From contig CAMJES010000017.1 in the NCBI GenBank assembly GCA_946404705.1, positions 1 to 16,459 of the forward strand: a DNA stretch of 16,459 nt. The letters are read 5' to 3'. The translations under genes and the position numbers were made by a program. Source of the stretch: an uncultured Ruminococcus sp. (GTDB lineage Bacteria > Bacillota > Clostridia > Oscillospirales > Ruminococcaceae). Shown here one piece after another: positions 1-6,833 of this stretch. Below the pieces are notes generated by a model. The model was given only the letters and a program-made list of their open reading frames with translations. It made no database searches and was not told the origin of the DNA. How positions within the stretch are numbered: position 1 is the first letter of the stretch; each line of letters opens with the position of its first letter.

Positions 1-54
1 GATACGGCGACCCCCGAGATCTGCACTCTTTCCCTACACGACGCTCTTCCGATC
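1..54 (+). other. Illumina P5/TruSeq universal adapter (sequencing contamination)
   Basis: Bases 1-54 read as the Illumina P5/TruSeq universal adapter from its fourth base up to GATC. There are two mismatches, at base 13 (C for A) and base 23 (G for A). The segment ends with CTCTTCCGATC immediately before an open protein-coding frame. This is library-construction sequence left at the contig end and should be trimmed. It carries no biological feature. Confidence 0.97.
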
Positions 55-517
55 CCTAAAACGTCATTTTGCTGCGGAAAAATGGGGTATTATAGACAGC
101 AAAATATGGGAAAATGAACGCGCTGACGCACTCGATGCAATAAAAAAAGATAACGATTTTTTTGCATACGGATATGATATTGACCCCGAAGCTGTTGCGC
201 TCACGCAGGAAAACTGCCGAAAAGCAGGAATTCAAAAGCGTGTTAAAATAGAACAGGCTGATATTCGCAGCTATACCAATGAACCGAACACGACCACAAT
301 ATGCAATCCGCCTTATGGCGAAAGAATGCTTGAGATCAAAGAAGCTGAGGAGCTTTATAAGATCATGGGACAGCGTTTTAAGGCGAACTCAGATTTCCCT
401 GCTTTTATTATTGCTCCGCACGAACAATTTGAACAGTTCTTCGGCAGAAAAGCCGATAAACGCAGAAAGCTTTATAACGGAATGATAAAATGTCAGCTTT
501 ATATGTACTTTAAATAA
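55..517 (+). CDS. RlmL/YpsC-type class I SAM-dependent RNA (guanine-N2) methyltransferase, C-terminal fragment
   Basis: This is a partial gene: the 5' end is lost at the contig edge and the frame runs open from base 56 to TAA at 515-517, giving 153 residues. The family methylates the N2 of a guanosine in 23S rRNA and normally has an N-terminal THUMP domain plus a Rossmann methyltransferase domain, about 370-380 residues in Firmicutes. What remains starts just after the expected SAM-binding GSGT loop, at RHFAAEKW (residues 3-10). It includes the acidic-loop segment YDIDPEAV (40-47) and the catalytic motif IV NPPYGER (84-90). THUMP and the GSG loop are missing only because of truncation. It converges on ligA and ends in a shared terminator. 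The precise target base (RlmL-like or RlmK-like) cannot be told from this fragment. Confidence 0.88.
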
Positions 518-607
518 AGCATAAATTCTGTTACCGTTTATTGATATAAACCCAAAAGTTATTCTAATAACCAATGAAAAACCGTATGAAATGATTTCGA
601 CAAAACT

Positions 608-650
608 AAAAGGAATGAGTCGGCATAATACCGAAGCTCATTCCTTTTTT
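608..650. terminator. Bidirectional intrinsic terminator between the methyltransferase gene and ligA
   Basis: A 12-bp perfect stem pairs 608-619 with 637-648. An inner TCGG/CCGA stem (620-623 with 631-634), offset by a two-base AG bulge, closes on a 7-base loop. On the + strand the stem runs into a T-tract at 645-650. On the minus strand it ends in TTTTAGTTTT. It sits 90 bases after the methyltransferase stop and about 30 bases past the ligA stop, as expected for convergent genes sharing one terminator. The rest of 518-679 shows nothing else recognisable. Confidence 0.88.
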
Positions 651-679
651 ATAAGCAAAACTTTTTTATAAATGGATAC

Positions 680-2659
680 TTATTTCAGCATTTCAAGGAA
701 TTCATCTTCACTTATGATCTTTATTCCAAGTTCCTGTGCTTTTGTAAGCTTTGAACCTGCTTCTTCGCCTGCAAGGACATAAGTTGTTTTCTTTGAAACA
801 GAACCGGAGGCCTTTCCGCCGAAGTTTTCGATCATTGATTTTGCTTCGTCACGTTTGAGAGTGGGAAGAGTTCCCGTAAGAACGAAGGTCATTCCTGCAA
901 AACGGTCATCGCCCGACTTCTGCGATACATATTCCATTTTTACTCCCTTTTCTCGGAGCGCTTTCACAAGCTCTTTAAAATGGACTTCGGAAAAAGCCTT
1001 AACAACATTCTCCGACATTACAGCGCCGAAGCCGTCAATTTCGGCGATCTCCTCGGCTGTTGCGGACATTATTCTATCAATACTTCCGAATTTTTCACAC
1101 AAAAGCTTTGCCGCAGCAGAACCGATATTCCGTATTCCCATTCCGAAGATCACTCTGTCAAGTGGATTATCCTTTGATTTTTTTATTGCAGAAATAAGGT
1201 TTTCCGCAGATTTTCTTCCGAAGCGTTCAAGAGTTTCAAGCTCGTTTACGTTCAGGCTGTAAATATCGTCAATATTTTTTATAAGATGTGCGTCGAGCAG
1301 CATTCCAACGACCGCATCGCCCATTCCGTCAATATTCATCGCACCTTTGCTTGCAAAATGGATAATATTTCGCTTTATCTGCGCAGGGCAATCAATGTTT
1401 GTGCAGCGAAGCGCTGCTTCATCGGCAAAACGGACGGTTTCCGCACCGCATACGGGACACTTGTCCGGAAGTTTATACGGCTTTGAGCCATTTTCATGAG
1501 AAACAGACGATATAACTTCGGGAATGATCTCCCCTGCCTTGCGCACCATTATCTCATCGCCTATTCGGATATCCTTTTCATCTATAAACTCTTGATTATG
1601 CAGCGTTGCACGGCTTACGCTTGTTCCTGCTAGCTTGACCGGCTCAAATACCGCAACCGGAGTTATCGCGCCGGTTCGTCCGACATTGACTTCAATATCA
1701 AGAAGCTTAGTTTTCTTCTCTTCGGGCGGAAATTTATATGCAACAGCCCATTTTGGAGTCTTTGCCGTTGCACCAAGGCTCGTTCTTTGTGCAAAGTCAT
1801 CAACCTTTACAACAACCCCGTCAATGTCAAATGAATATTTTCCGCGCATATCGCCAATTGCGTTGATACGCTCTTCTACCTGTTCGTATGAATCTACTTT
1901 CTGATAATCCGCGATCACCTTAAATCCAAGACTTTTGAGAAAATCAAGCGACTGCTTATGCGATGTCAGCTCTTTGCCTTCGACCTGCTGAACATTGAAC
2001 ACGAAGATATCAAGCTTTCGTGAAGCTGCGATTTTGGGATTTTTTTGACGAAGAGAGCCTGCTGCAGCATTTCTTGGATTTTTGAAAGGAACTTCGCCGT
2101 TATCCTCCTGCGTTCTGACAAGCTCGTCAAAAACAGGCAGCGACATATAAACCTCTCCCCTGACTTCAAGGAACGGGATAGGTTCTTTAAGTTTAAGCGG
2201 TATGGATTTTATAGTTTTAAGGTTAGCAGTAACGTCCTCACCGATAAATCCATCACCTCTGGTAGAGCCGCGGACGAAACTGCCGTTTTCATATTCAAGA
2301 GAAACGGAAAGCCCGTCAATTTTTGGCTCAACAACAAACTCGGGATGAGAAACCTCAGTTTGACAGCGCTCCGTAAAAGCTCTGACAGTTTCAAAGTCAA
2401 AAACGTCCTGCAGGCTGCCCATCTGAACTTTATGCTCCACTTTTTCAAATACATTGAGCGCCTCTCCGCCGACACGCTGCGTAGGAGAGTTTTTATCGGC
2501 AAGCTCGGGATATTTTTCCTCAAGAGCCTTTAACTCCTGCATCATCATATCGTAGGTGTAGTCCTCGACAGACGGATTATCCATTACATAATATTCGTAA
2601 TTATACTTTTCAAGCGTTGTTCTGAGTTCATTTACTCTGTCAATAATACTTTGTTCCAT
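680..2659 (-). CDS. ligA: NAD(+)-dependent DNA ligase LigA
   Basis: LigA seals nicks in duplex DNA using NAD+, joining Okazaki fragments and finishing repair. The 659-residue length is normal for the family. Visible in order: the Ia/adenylation domain with EPKIDG, whose Lys113 is the AMP-accepting lysine; the nucleotidyltransferase motif DIDGVVVKV (278-286); the OB-fold; a Cys4 zinc finger (Cys401, Cys404, Cys419, Cys424); helix-hairpin-helix repeats (about 440-560); and a C-terminal BRCT domain (about 585-659). The ATG has AGGGTGA about 5 bases upstream. A strong hairpin with a T-tract ends only about 13 bases before the start codon (2673-2714), so transcripts entering from the transketolase genes must read through it. 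It is the last gene of the minus-strand array. No key residue is missing. Confidence 0.98.
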   Translation of the reverse strand: MEQSIIDRVNELRTTLEKYNYEYYVMDNPSVEDYTYDMMMQELKALEEKYPELADKNSPTQRVGGEALNVFEKVEHKVQMGSLQDVFDFETVRAFTERCQTEVSHPEFVVEPKIDGLSVSLEYENGSFVRGSTRGDGFIGEDVTANLKTIKSIPLKLKEPIPFLEVRGEVYMSLPVFDELVRTQEDNGEVPFKNPRNAAAGSLRQKNPKIAASRKLDIFVFNVQQVEGKELTSHKQSLDFLKSLGFKVIADYQKVDSYEQVEERINAIGDMRGKYSFDIDGVVVKVDDFAQRTSLGATAKTPKWAVAYKFPPEEKKTKLLDIEVNVGRTGAITPVAVFEPVKLAGTSVSRATLHNQEFIDEKDIRIGDEIMVRKAGEIIPEVISSVSHENGSKPYKLPDKCPVCGAETVRFADEAALRCTNIDCPAQIKRNIIHFASKGAMNIDGMGDAVVGMLLDAHLIKNIDDIYSLNVNELETLERFGRKSAENLISAIKKSKDNPLDRVIFGMGIRNIGSAAAKLLCEKFGSIDRIMSATAEEIAEIDGFGAVMSENVVKAFSEVHFKELVKALREKGVKMEYVSQKSGDDRFAGMTFVLTGTLPTLKRDEAKSMIENFGGKASGSVSKKTTYVLAGEEAGSKLTKAQELGIKIISEDEFLEMLK

Positions 2660-2672
2660 AATTCACCCTGAT

Positions 2673-2714
2673 AAAAAACGGATACAGTTTGATCATACAA
2701 ATTGTACCCGTTTT
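2673..2714 (-). terminator. Intrinsic terminator or attenuator between the transketolase C subunit and ligA
   Basis: Bases 2703-2714 pair with 2675-2686 as a 12-bp stem containing one A/C mismatch. It continues inward with TTTG/CAAA (2688-2691 with 2698-2701), giving roughly a 16-pair hairpin. On the minus strand it is followed by a run of six T (2678-2673). The T-tract is followed almost at once by the ligA Shine-Dalgarno, leaving no room for a separate ligA promoter downstream of it. It can be a plain operon-end terminator with read-through, or an attenuator of ligA. On the + strand the same hairpin is followed by only four T. Confidence 0.75.
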
Positions 2715-2732
2715 AATAAATTTTATTTATGA

Positions 2733-3683
2733 TTACTTCTTAAGCTTTACAGCAGCTTCAGCCTTTTCAGCAATATTTTCAGCACAAAGACCGAATTCCT
2801 TGAGAAGATCAACGGCAGGGCCGGAGTGTCCGAATACATCGTTTACGCCAACCTTTATTACGGGAACGGGGCAGCACTCGGTTACTACCTCTGCAACTGC
2901 GGAACCAAGACCGCCGATAACGCTGTGTTCTTCGGCAGTTACGATAACTCCCGTTTCCTTTGCAGCCTTGCAGATGATATCCTTATCAATAGGCTTGATA
3001 GTGTGCATATTGATAACTCTCGCGGAAATGCCCTTTGCTTCAAGGATATCAGCAGCTTTTCTTGCCTCGCCTACCATAAGACCTGTTGCGATAATTGTAA
3101 CGTCCTTACCGTCGCGAAGCTCGATTCCCTTGCCAATTTCAAACTTGTAAGTATCCTTGTCGTTGAAATTCTCAACAGCAAGACGTCCGAAACGCATATA
3201 TACGGGGCCGTTAAAGTCGAGAGCAGCCTTTACAGCAGCCTTTGTTTCAACATCATCGGCAGGACAAATTATAGTCATACCCGGAATTGTTCTCATAAGA
3301 GCAATGTCTTCATTGCATTGATGCGTTGCACCGTCTTCACCTACGGAGATACCTGCGTGAGTTGCACCTATCTTAACGTTGAGATGTGGATAACCGATAG
3401 AGTTGCGGACAATTTCGTATGCTCTGCCTGCAGCAAACATCGCGAAAGAGCTGGCGAAAACCTTCTTACCGGTCGTAGAAAGACCTGCAGCAACGCCCAT
3501 CATGTTTGCTTCTGCAATTCCGCAGTCGATAAAACGCTCGGGATGAGCCTTCTTGAAAATACCTGTTTTTGTTGCAGCGGCAAGGTCAGCGTCAAGTACG
3601 ATCAAATCCTCATATTCATCAGCAAGCTCAGCAAGAGCCTCACCGTAGCTTTCTCTGGTAGCCTTTTTAATTACATCTGCCAT
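2733..3683 (-). CDS. tkt: Transketolase, C-terminal subunit (Pyr plus C-terminal domains)
   Basis: This is the second half of a two-polypeptide transketolase, which moves two-carbon ketol units between sugar phosphates in the non-oxidative pentose phosphate pathway using thiamine diphosphate. The 316 residues cover the Pyr domain (about 1-165) and the C-terminal transketolase domain (about 185-310). GIAEANMMG (55-63) carries Glu58, the position of the glutamate that activates the TPP aminopyrimidine ring. VGEDGATHQ (114-122) is the substrate/cofactor loop typical of the family. The start lies 4 bases after the stop of the N subunit, with GGAGG embedded in the end of that gene, so translation is probably coupled and the two subunits made together. 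A terminator follows 19 bases downstream. No anomaly was seen; half-gene transketolases are common in Firmicutes and archaea. Confidence 0.95.
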   Translation of the reverse strand: MADVIKKATRESYGEALAELADEYEDLIVLDADLAAATKTGIFKKAHPERFIDCGIAEANMMGVAAGLSTTGKKVFASSFAMFAAGRAYEIVRNSIGYPHLNVKIGATHAGISVGEDGATHQCNEDIALMRTIPGMTIICPADDVETKAAVKAALDFNGPVYMRFGRLAVENFNDKDTYKFEIGKGIELRDGKDVTIIATGLMVGEARKAADILEAKGISARVINMHTIKPIDKDIICKAAKETGVIVTAEEHSVIGGLGSAVAEVVTECCPVPVIKVGVNDVFGHSGPAVDLLKEFGLCAENIAEKAEAAVKLKK

Positions 3684-3687
3684 GTTC

Positions 3688-4530
3688 TTAGTCCTCCAAG
3701 CTTTCTAATCTTTTGTTGAGTTCATCCATTGCCTGAGCATACTGCTCTGCATTCGGTGCTGTGCCGTGCCAGCCAACCTGATTTTCCATGAATGAAACGC
3801 CCTTGCCCTTAACGCTCGACATTACGATAGCAACGGGCTTGCCGTTGATCTTTTCAGCTTCGTCAAACGATCTTTCGATATCATCGAAATCATGAGCGTC
3901 CATAGTTATAACGTGCCAGCCGAAAGCTTCAAATTTATCTGTAATAGGCATAGGCGAGCAAACATCTGTGATCTTGCCGTCTATCTGCAAACCGTTGTTA
4001 TCAACAATTGCAACAAGATTATCAAGCTTATTGTGAGCAGCAAACATTGCAGCTTCCCAAACCTGACCCTCTTCGATCTCGCCGTCGCCGAGGATAGTAT
4101 ATACCTTATATGCTGCGGAAGAAAGCTTTCCGCCGAGAGCCATACCTGCTGCTGCGGAAATACCCTGACCGAGTGAACCTGTACTCATATCAACGCCGGG
4201 TGTACCTTTCATATCGGGATGACCCTGAAGCATTGCTCCGATGTGACGAAGCGACTTAAGCTCGGACTTGTCAAAAAATCCTCTCTCTGCGAGTACGGCG
4301 TAAAGTGCAGGCGCACAATGTCCCTTGGAAAGAACAAAACGATCTCTGTCTGCCCACTTCGGGTTCTTAGGGTCAACATTAAGCTTTGCAAAATACAGAT
4401 ATGTCAGAACATCGCTGATAGAAAGTGAGCCGCCCGGGTGACCTGATTTTGCGTTAAAAACGCCCTCGATAACCCCCATTCTTACCTTGCAGGCTGTTTT
4501 TTCAAGCTGTTTTTTTATTGTTGCATCCAT
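3688..4530 (-). CDS. tkt: Transketolase, N-terminal subunit (TPP-binding PP domain)
   Basis: This is the thiamine-diphosphate-binding half of the split transketolase. From the chosen start the protein has 280 residues. SGHPGG lies near residue 30, and the TPP/Mg signature begins with GDGE near residue 148 and ends at DNN near 177-179, the usual spacing. KGKGVSFME follows near 242. A further in-frame ATG lies two codons upstream (4534-4536), but it sits only 1 base after the GGAGG at 4538-4542. The ATG at 4528-4530 is 7 bases away and is preferred. The gene follows the HAD phosphatase by 30 bases and precedes the C subunit by 4 bases. The two subunits together equal one full-length transketolase, so this is a natural split and not a frameshift: there is a clean stop, a new ribosome site and a new start. 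Confidence 0.95.
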   Translation of the reverse strand: MDATIKKQLEKTACKVRMGVIEGVFNAKSGHPGGSLSISDVLTYLYFAKLNVDPKNPKWADRDRFVLSKGHCAPALYAVLAERGFFDKSELKSLRHIGAMLQGHPDMKGTPGVDMSTGSLGQGISAAAGMALGGKLSSAAYKVYTILGDGEIEEGQVWEAAMFAAHNKLDNLVAIVDNNGLQIDGKITDVCSPMPITDKFEAFGWHVITMDAHDFDDIERSFDEAEKINGKPVAIVMSSVKGKGVSFMENQVGWHGTAPNAEQYAQAMDELNKRLESLED

Positions 4531-4560
4531 ATTCATACCTCCGTATATTTTAAATGCCCA

Positions 4561-5379
4561 TTAAAGAACATTCATAACATAATAAAGTGCCTCGGCAACT
4601 GCACCGTTGTCACAGTCAGCCTTCGTGACCATACAAGCTGTCTTTTTTACTTCATCAAGCGCATTTGAAGGCGCAATTGCGATATCTGCATTCTGCAGCA
4701 TCTCGATATCATTATCAAAATCACCGCAGGCAGCAACAGTATAACCGTACCTATGATAAATTTCAAGCATCTTTTTAAGTGCTGTACCCTTTGAGCAGCC
4801 GCTCGGCAATATCTCATAAAAATACTTGCTTGAACGTACAAAGGTCAGATCATCATATCCCATTTTGTTTGTATATGCCATAAGTCTGTCTATCTCGTCC
4901 GAATCGGCAGCAAAAAGCACCTTGCACCAGCCTTCGGGAGCAACATCCTTGATATCGACCTGACGAGTTTTCAAGCCCTTATAAGAAATATCTATATGAT
5001 ACTCTTCCTGAATGCTGTACTGCGGAACAAGAATTTCATCGGAAAGATCAATCTCCGCGCCGACTTTAGGAAACTTTTCAAGTATATCCTTGACCGCGTC
5101 ATAAGCCGAACAGTCAACGAATTTCTGCCATGCAAAGCTGTTTTCTTTACAGTCATATATTCCTCCGCCGTTCAGAACTATGATAGGTTCATCAAGCTGA
5201 AGTTCGTCAAAATACTGCGCCGCCGACTGAACAGCTCTGCCTGTCGCAACGGAAAATCTTCCGCCGAATTTTCGGAAATCGTATATCGCGTCAAGGTCTT
5301 TTTTGTTAAGCCGCTTGTTAGCCGGAAGAAGCGTTCCGTCCATGTCGGTAATAAAAATAACATTTGATAAATCTTTCAT
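4561..5379 (-). CDS. Cof-type HAD-superfamily (IIB) phosphatase
   Basis: This is a 272-residue haloacid-dehalogenase-type hydrolase of the Cof/YbiV group, cytosolic enzymes that remove phosphate from small phosphorylated metabolites such as sugar phosphates or flavin/pyridoxal phosphates. Motif I is DMDGT, with nucleophile Asp12 and acid/base Asp14. Motif II is the Thr of VATGR (44-48). Motif III is the lysine of CSKG (near 197). Motif IV is GDFDND (219-224), with Asp220 and Asp224 for Mg2+. The insert between motifs II and III (about 70-190) is the C2B cap that decides specificity, so the substrate cannot be named. The start has TAAGG 7 bases upstream, overlapping the rluD stop codon. Its place directly before transketolase is compatible with a sugar-phosphate substrate, but that is only inference. 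Confidence 0.92.
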   Translation of the reverse strand: MKDLSNVIFITDMDGTLLPANKRLNKKDLDAIYDFRKFGGRFSVATGRAVQSAAQYFDELQLDEPIIVLNGGGIYDCKENSFAWQKFVDCSAYDAVKDILEKFPKVGAEIDLSDEILVPQYSIQEEYHIDISYKGLKTRQVDIKDVAPEGWCKVLFAADSDEIDRLMAYTNKMGYDDLTFVRSSKYFYEILPSGCSKGTALKKMLEIYHRYGYTVAACGDFDNDIEMLQNADIAIAPSNALDEVKKTACMVTKADCDNGAVAEALYYVMNVL

Positions 5380-5388
5380 GGCATAACC

Positions 5389-6306
5389 TTACATTTTTTT
5401 CAATTTATTTAAAACAGACTTAAAATAGTCGGGAAGCTCGCTGTCAAATTCATAATATTTGCCGTCAATAGGATGAACAAATCCAATCTTTTTTGCGTGA
5501 AGGCATTGACCTTCACAGAGTTTCGATGTCTTTCCGTAAACATCATCGCCGAATACCGGATGCCCGATATATGCCATGTGAACGCGAATCTGGTGTGTTC
5601 TGCCCGTAAAGAGCTTAAGCTTTACAAGCGAATAGCCGCTATATTCTTCAAGAACGGTATATTCTGTTTTGGCAGACTTCGAATTTCTTTCCGTGACGCA
5701 CATCTTTTTCCTGTCGACCGGATGTCTGCCTATGGGAGCTTCGATTATTCCGGTGCTGTCCTTTAATCTGCCGCATATAACTGCTTGATATTCTCGTGTA
5801 AAGGTGTGAGCCTTTATCTGCTCAGCAAGTCCTAAATGTGCTTTATCGGTTTTTGCAACTATCAGAAGTCCGCTTGTATTCTTATCTATACGGTGAACGA
5901 TTCCCGGGCGTATCACACCATTGATTGATGAAAGTCTGTCTTTACAATGATATAACAACGCATTGACCAAAGTTCCGCTGTAATTGCCTGCCGCAGGATG
6001 AACGACCATTCCCTTCGGCTTATTGACAACGAGGAGATCATCATCTTCATAAACGATCTCGATCGGTATGTTTTCAGCTGTAACATCAAGTTCTGTAGGC
6101 TCGGGAACGATTACTGTGATAACATCACCGTTTTTGACCGAACAGCTTTTGCTGACCGTTTTTCCGTTAAGCGTGACCTGACCTTCTTTTATCAGCTTTT
6201 GAAGCATAGAACGCGTCAGATCGGGATTATTTTCGCTCAACCATTTATCAATTCGCGTCTGTTCTCCGTTTTCAAGGCTTTCAACCGTAAAGAAAAGCTC
6301 ATCCAT
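5389..6306 (-). CDS. rluD: RluD-family 23S rRNA pseudouridine synthase (YlyB-like)
   Basis: This 305-residue RluA/RluD-type enzyme isomerises uridines to pseudouridine in large-subunit rRNA. An N-terminal S4 RNA-binding domain (about residues 18-65, TRIDKWLSE onward) precedes the catalytic domain. The catalytic motif is HRIDKNTSGLL, with Asp141 as the nucleophile, and RTHQIRVHMA lies further on. The start ATG overlaps the lspA stop by 8 bases, and GGTGG lies 9-13 bases upstream inside lspA, indicating translational coupling. lspA-rluD adjacency is the standard Firmicute arrangement, where the B. subtilis homologue is YlyB. Which rRNA uridines are modified cannot be decided from sequence; the RluD assignment rests on the S4 domain, length and context. 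Confidence 0.94.
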   Translation of the reverse strand: MDELFFTVESLENGEQTRIDKWLSENNPDLTRSMLQKLIKEGQVTLNGKTVSKSCSVKNGDVITVIVPEPTELDVTAENIPIEIVYEDDDLLVVNKPKGMVVHPAAGNYSGTLVNALLYHCKDRLSSINGVIRPGIVHRIDKNTSGLLIVAKTDKAHLGLAEQIKAHTFTREYQAVICGRLKDSTGIIEAPIGRHPVDRKKMCVTERNSKSAKTEYTVLEEYSGYSLVKLKLFTGRTHQIRVHMAYIGHPVFGDDVYGKTSKLCEGQCLHAKKIGFVHPIDGKYYEFDSELPDYFKSVLNKLKKM

Positions 6307-6781
6307 GCTTTTTTTCCACCTTATTATCTATAAAGCAAACATATATCACAAGGCAGATCGCGCCGAGAACAACACAAATATCGGCAAAATTGAATATAGC
6401 GAAGTTAAAAAGCCTAACTTCAATATAATCTATAACATAGCCAAGTCTGATACGGTCGATAAGGTTTCCTATTCCTCCTGCAATAACTGCAGCCGCACTA
6501 TAAACCATAAACGGATTTTTATTTTTATCCTTAATGACCCAAATAGTAAGACCAACAATCAATGCAATTGTAAGGATTATTAAAAACCAGCGCGCACCCT
6601 CAAAGCTGCTGAATGCTGCTCCCCTGTTTTCAACATAGCGCAGACCGATAATGTCAAGGTCACCGAATTTTATAAGATCCCGTGCATTTACCTCGGCAAA
6701 AACGTTATTCACCATGAAAAACTTAAGGAACTGATCGGCAGCAACAAGGAGTACGATAACTACAATTGAAACAATTAACAT
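6299..6781 (-). CDS. lspA: Lipoprotein signal peptidase (signal peptidase II)
   Basis: LspA is an inner-membrane aspartyl protease that removes signal peptides from diacylglyceryl-modified prolipoproteins. With the ATG at 6779-6781 the protein has 160 residues and four hydrophobic segments (roughly 2-20, 58-82, 93-110, 132-152). The family signatures are present: DQ near the end of helix 1, ENRGAAF (51-57), GNLIDR (105-110), VIDYI with Asp118, and FNFAD with Asp134. The last two are the catalytic pair. The frame is open 10 codons further to a TTG (6809-6811), but that TTG lies in the loop of a 12-bp hairpin, has no good ribosome site and would add a polar stretch before helix 1. The ATG has GCGGA about 9 bases upstream. 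It follows ileS and overlaps rluD by 8 bases. Confidence 0.95.
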   Translation of the reverse strand: MLIVSIVVIVLLVAADQFLKFFMVNNVFAEVNARDLIKFGDLDIIGLRYVENRGAAFSSFEGARWFLIILTIALIVGLTIWVIKDKNKNPFMVYSAAAVIAGGIGNLIDRIRLGYVIDYIEVRLFNFAIFNFADICVVLGAICLVIYVCFIDNKVEKKHG

Positions 6782-6796
6782 AAAAATGTATCCGCA

Positions 6797-6824
6797 GCGC
6801 AGACCGAACAAATCCGATCTGCGC
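6797..6824. terminator. Strong hairpin between ileS and lspA, with T-tract in the + direction
   Basis: Bases 6797-6808 pair with 6813-6824 through 12 consecutive positions, counting two G-U type pairs, around a 4-base loop. On the + strand it is followed by CTTTTTCTTTTACTTT, the form of a good intrinsic terminator, yet no + strand gene is present. On the minus (operon) strand it is preceded by an A-rich run, and a five-T run comes only 10 bases later, so terminating there would be less efficient. It lies 9 bases beyond the ileS stop. It may block antisense transcription, act as an mRNA processing or stability element, or partly terminate after ileS. Confidence 0.6.
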
Positions 6825-6833
6825 CTTTTTCTT

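Noticed and set aside
279..485. A 68-codon open frame overlapping the methyltransferase fragment
   Set aside because: It is in a different frame from the NPPYGER-containing protein and encodes a low-complexity, Leu-rich sequence. The methyltransferase frame explains the region.
3684..3687. A frameshift or broken transketolase
   Set aside because: There is a proper stop, a strong GGAGG and a new ATG between the halves. Split transketolases are an established form, so this is not a pseudogene or assembly error.
2826..3719. A 297-codon open frame on the + strand opposite the transketolase C subunit
   Set aside because: Cys/Ser-rich composition with no family resemblance, entirely antisense to a well-supported gene. 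It is a frame shadow.
6782..6811. A TTG start for lspA
   Set aside because: It would sit in a hairpin loop without a good Shine-Dalgarno and adds a polar extension before the first membrane helix. The ATG at 6779-6781 fits the family.
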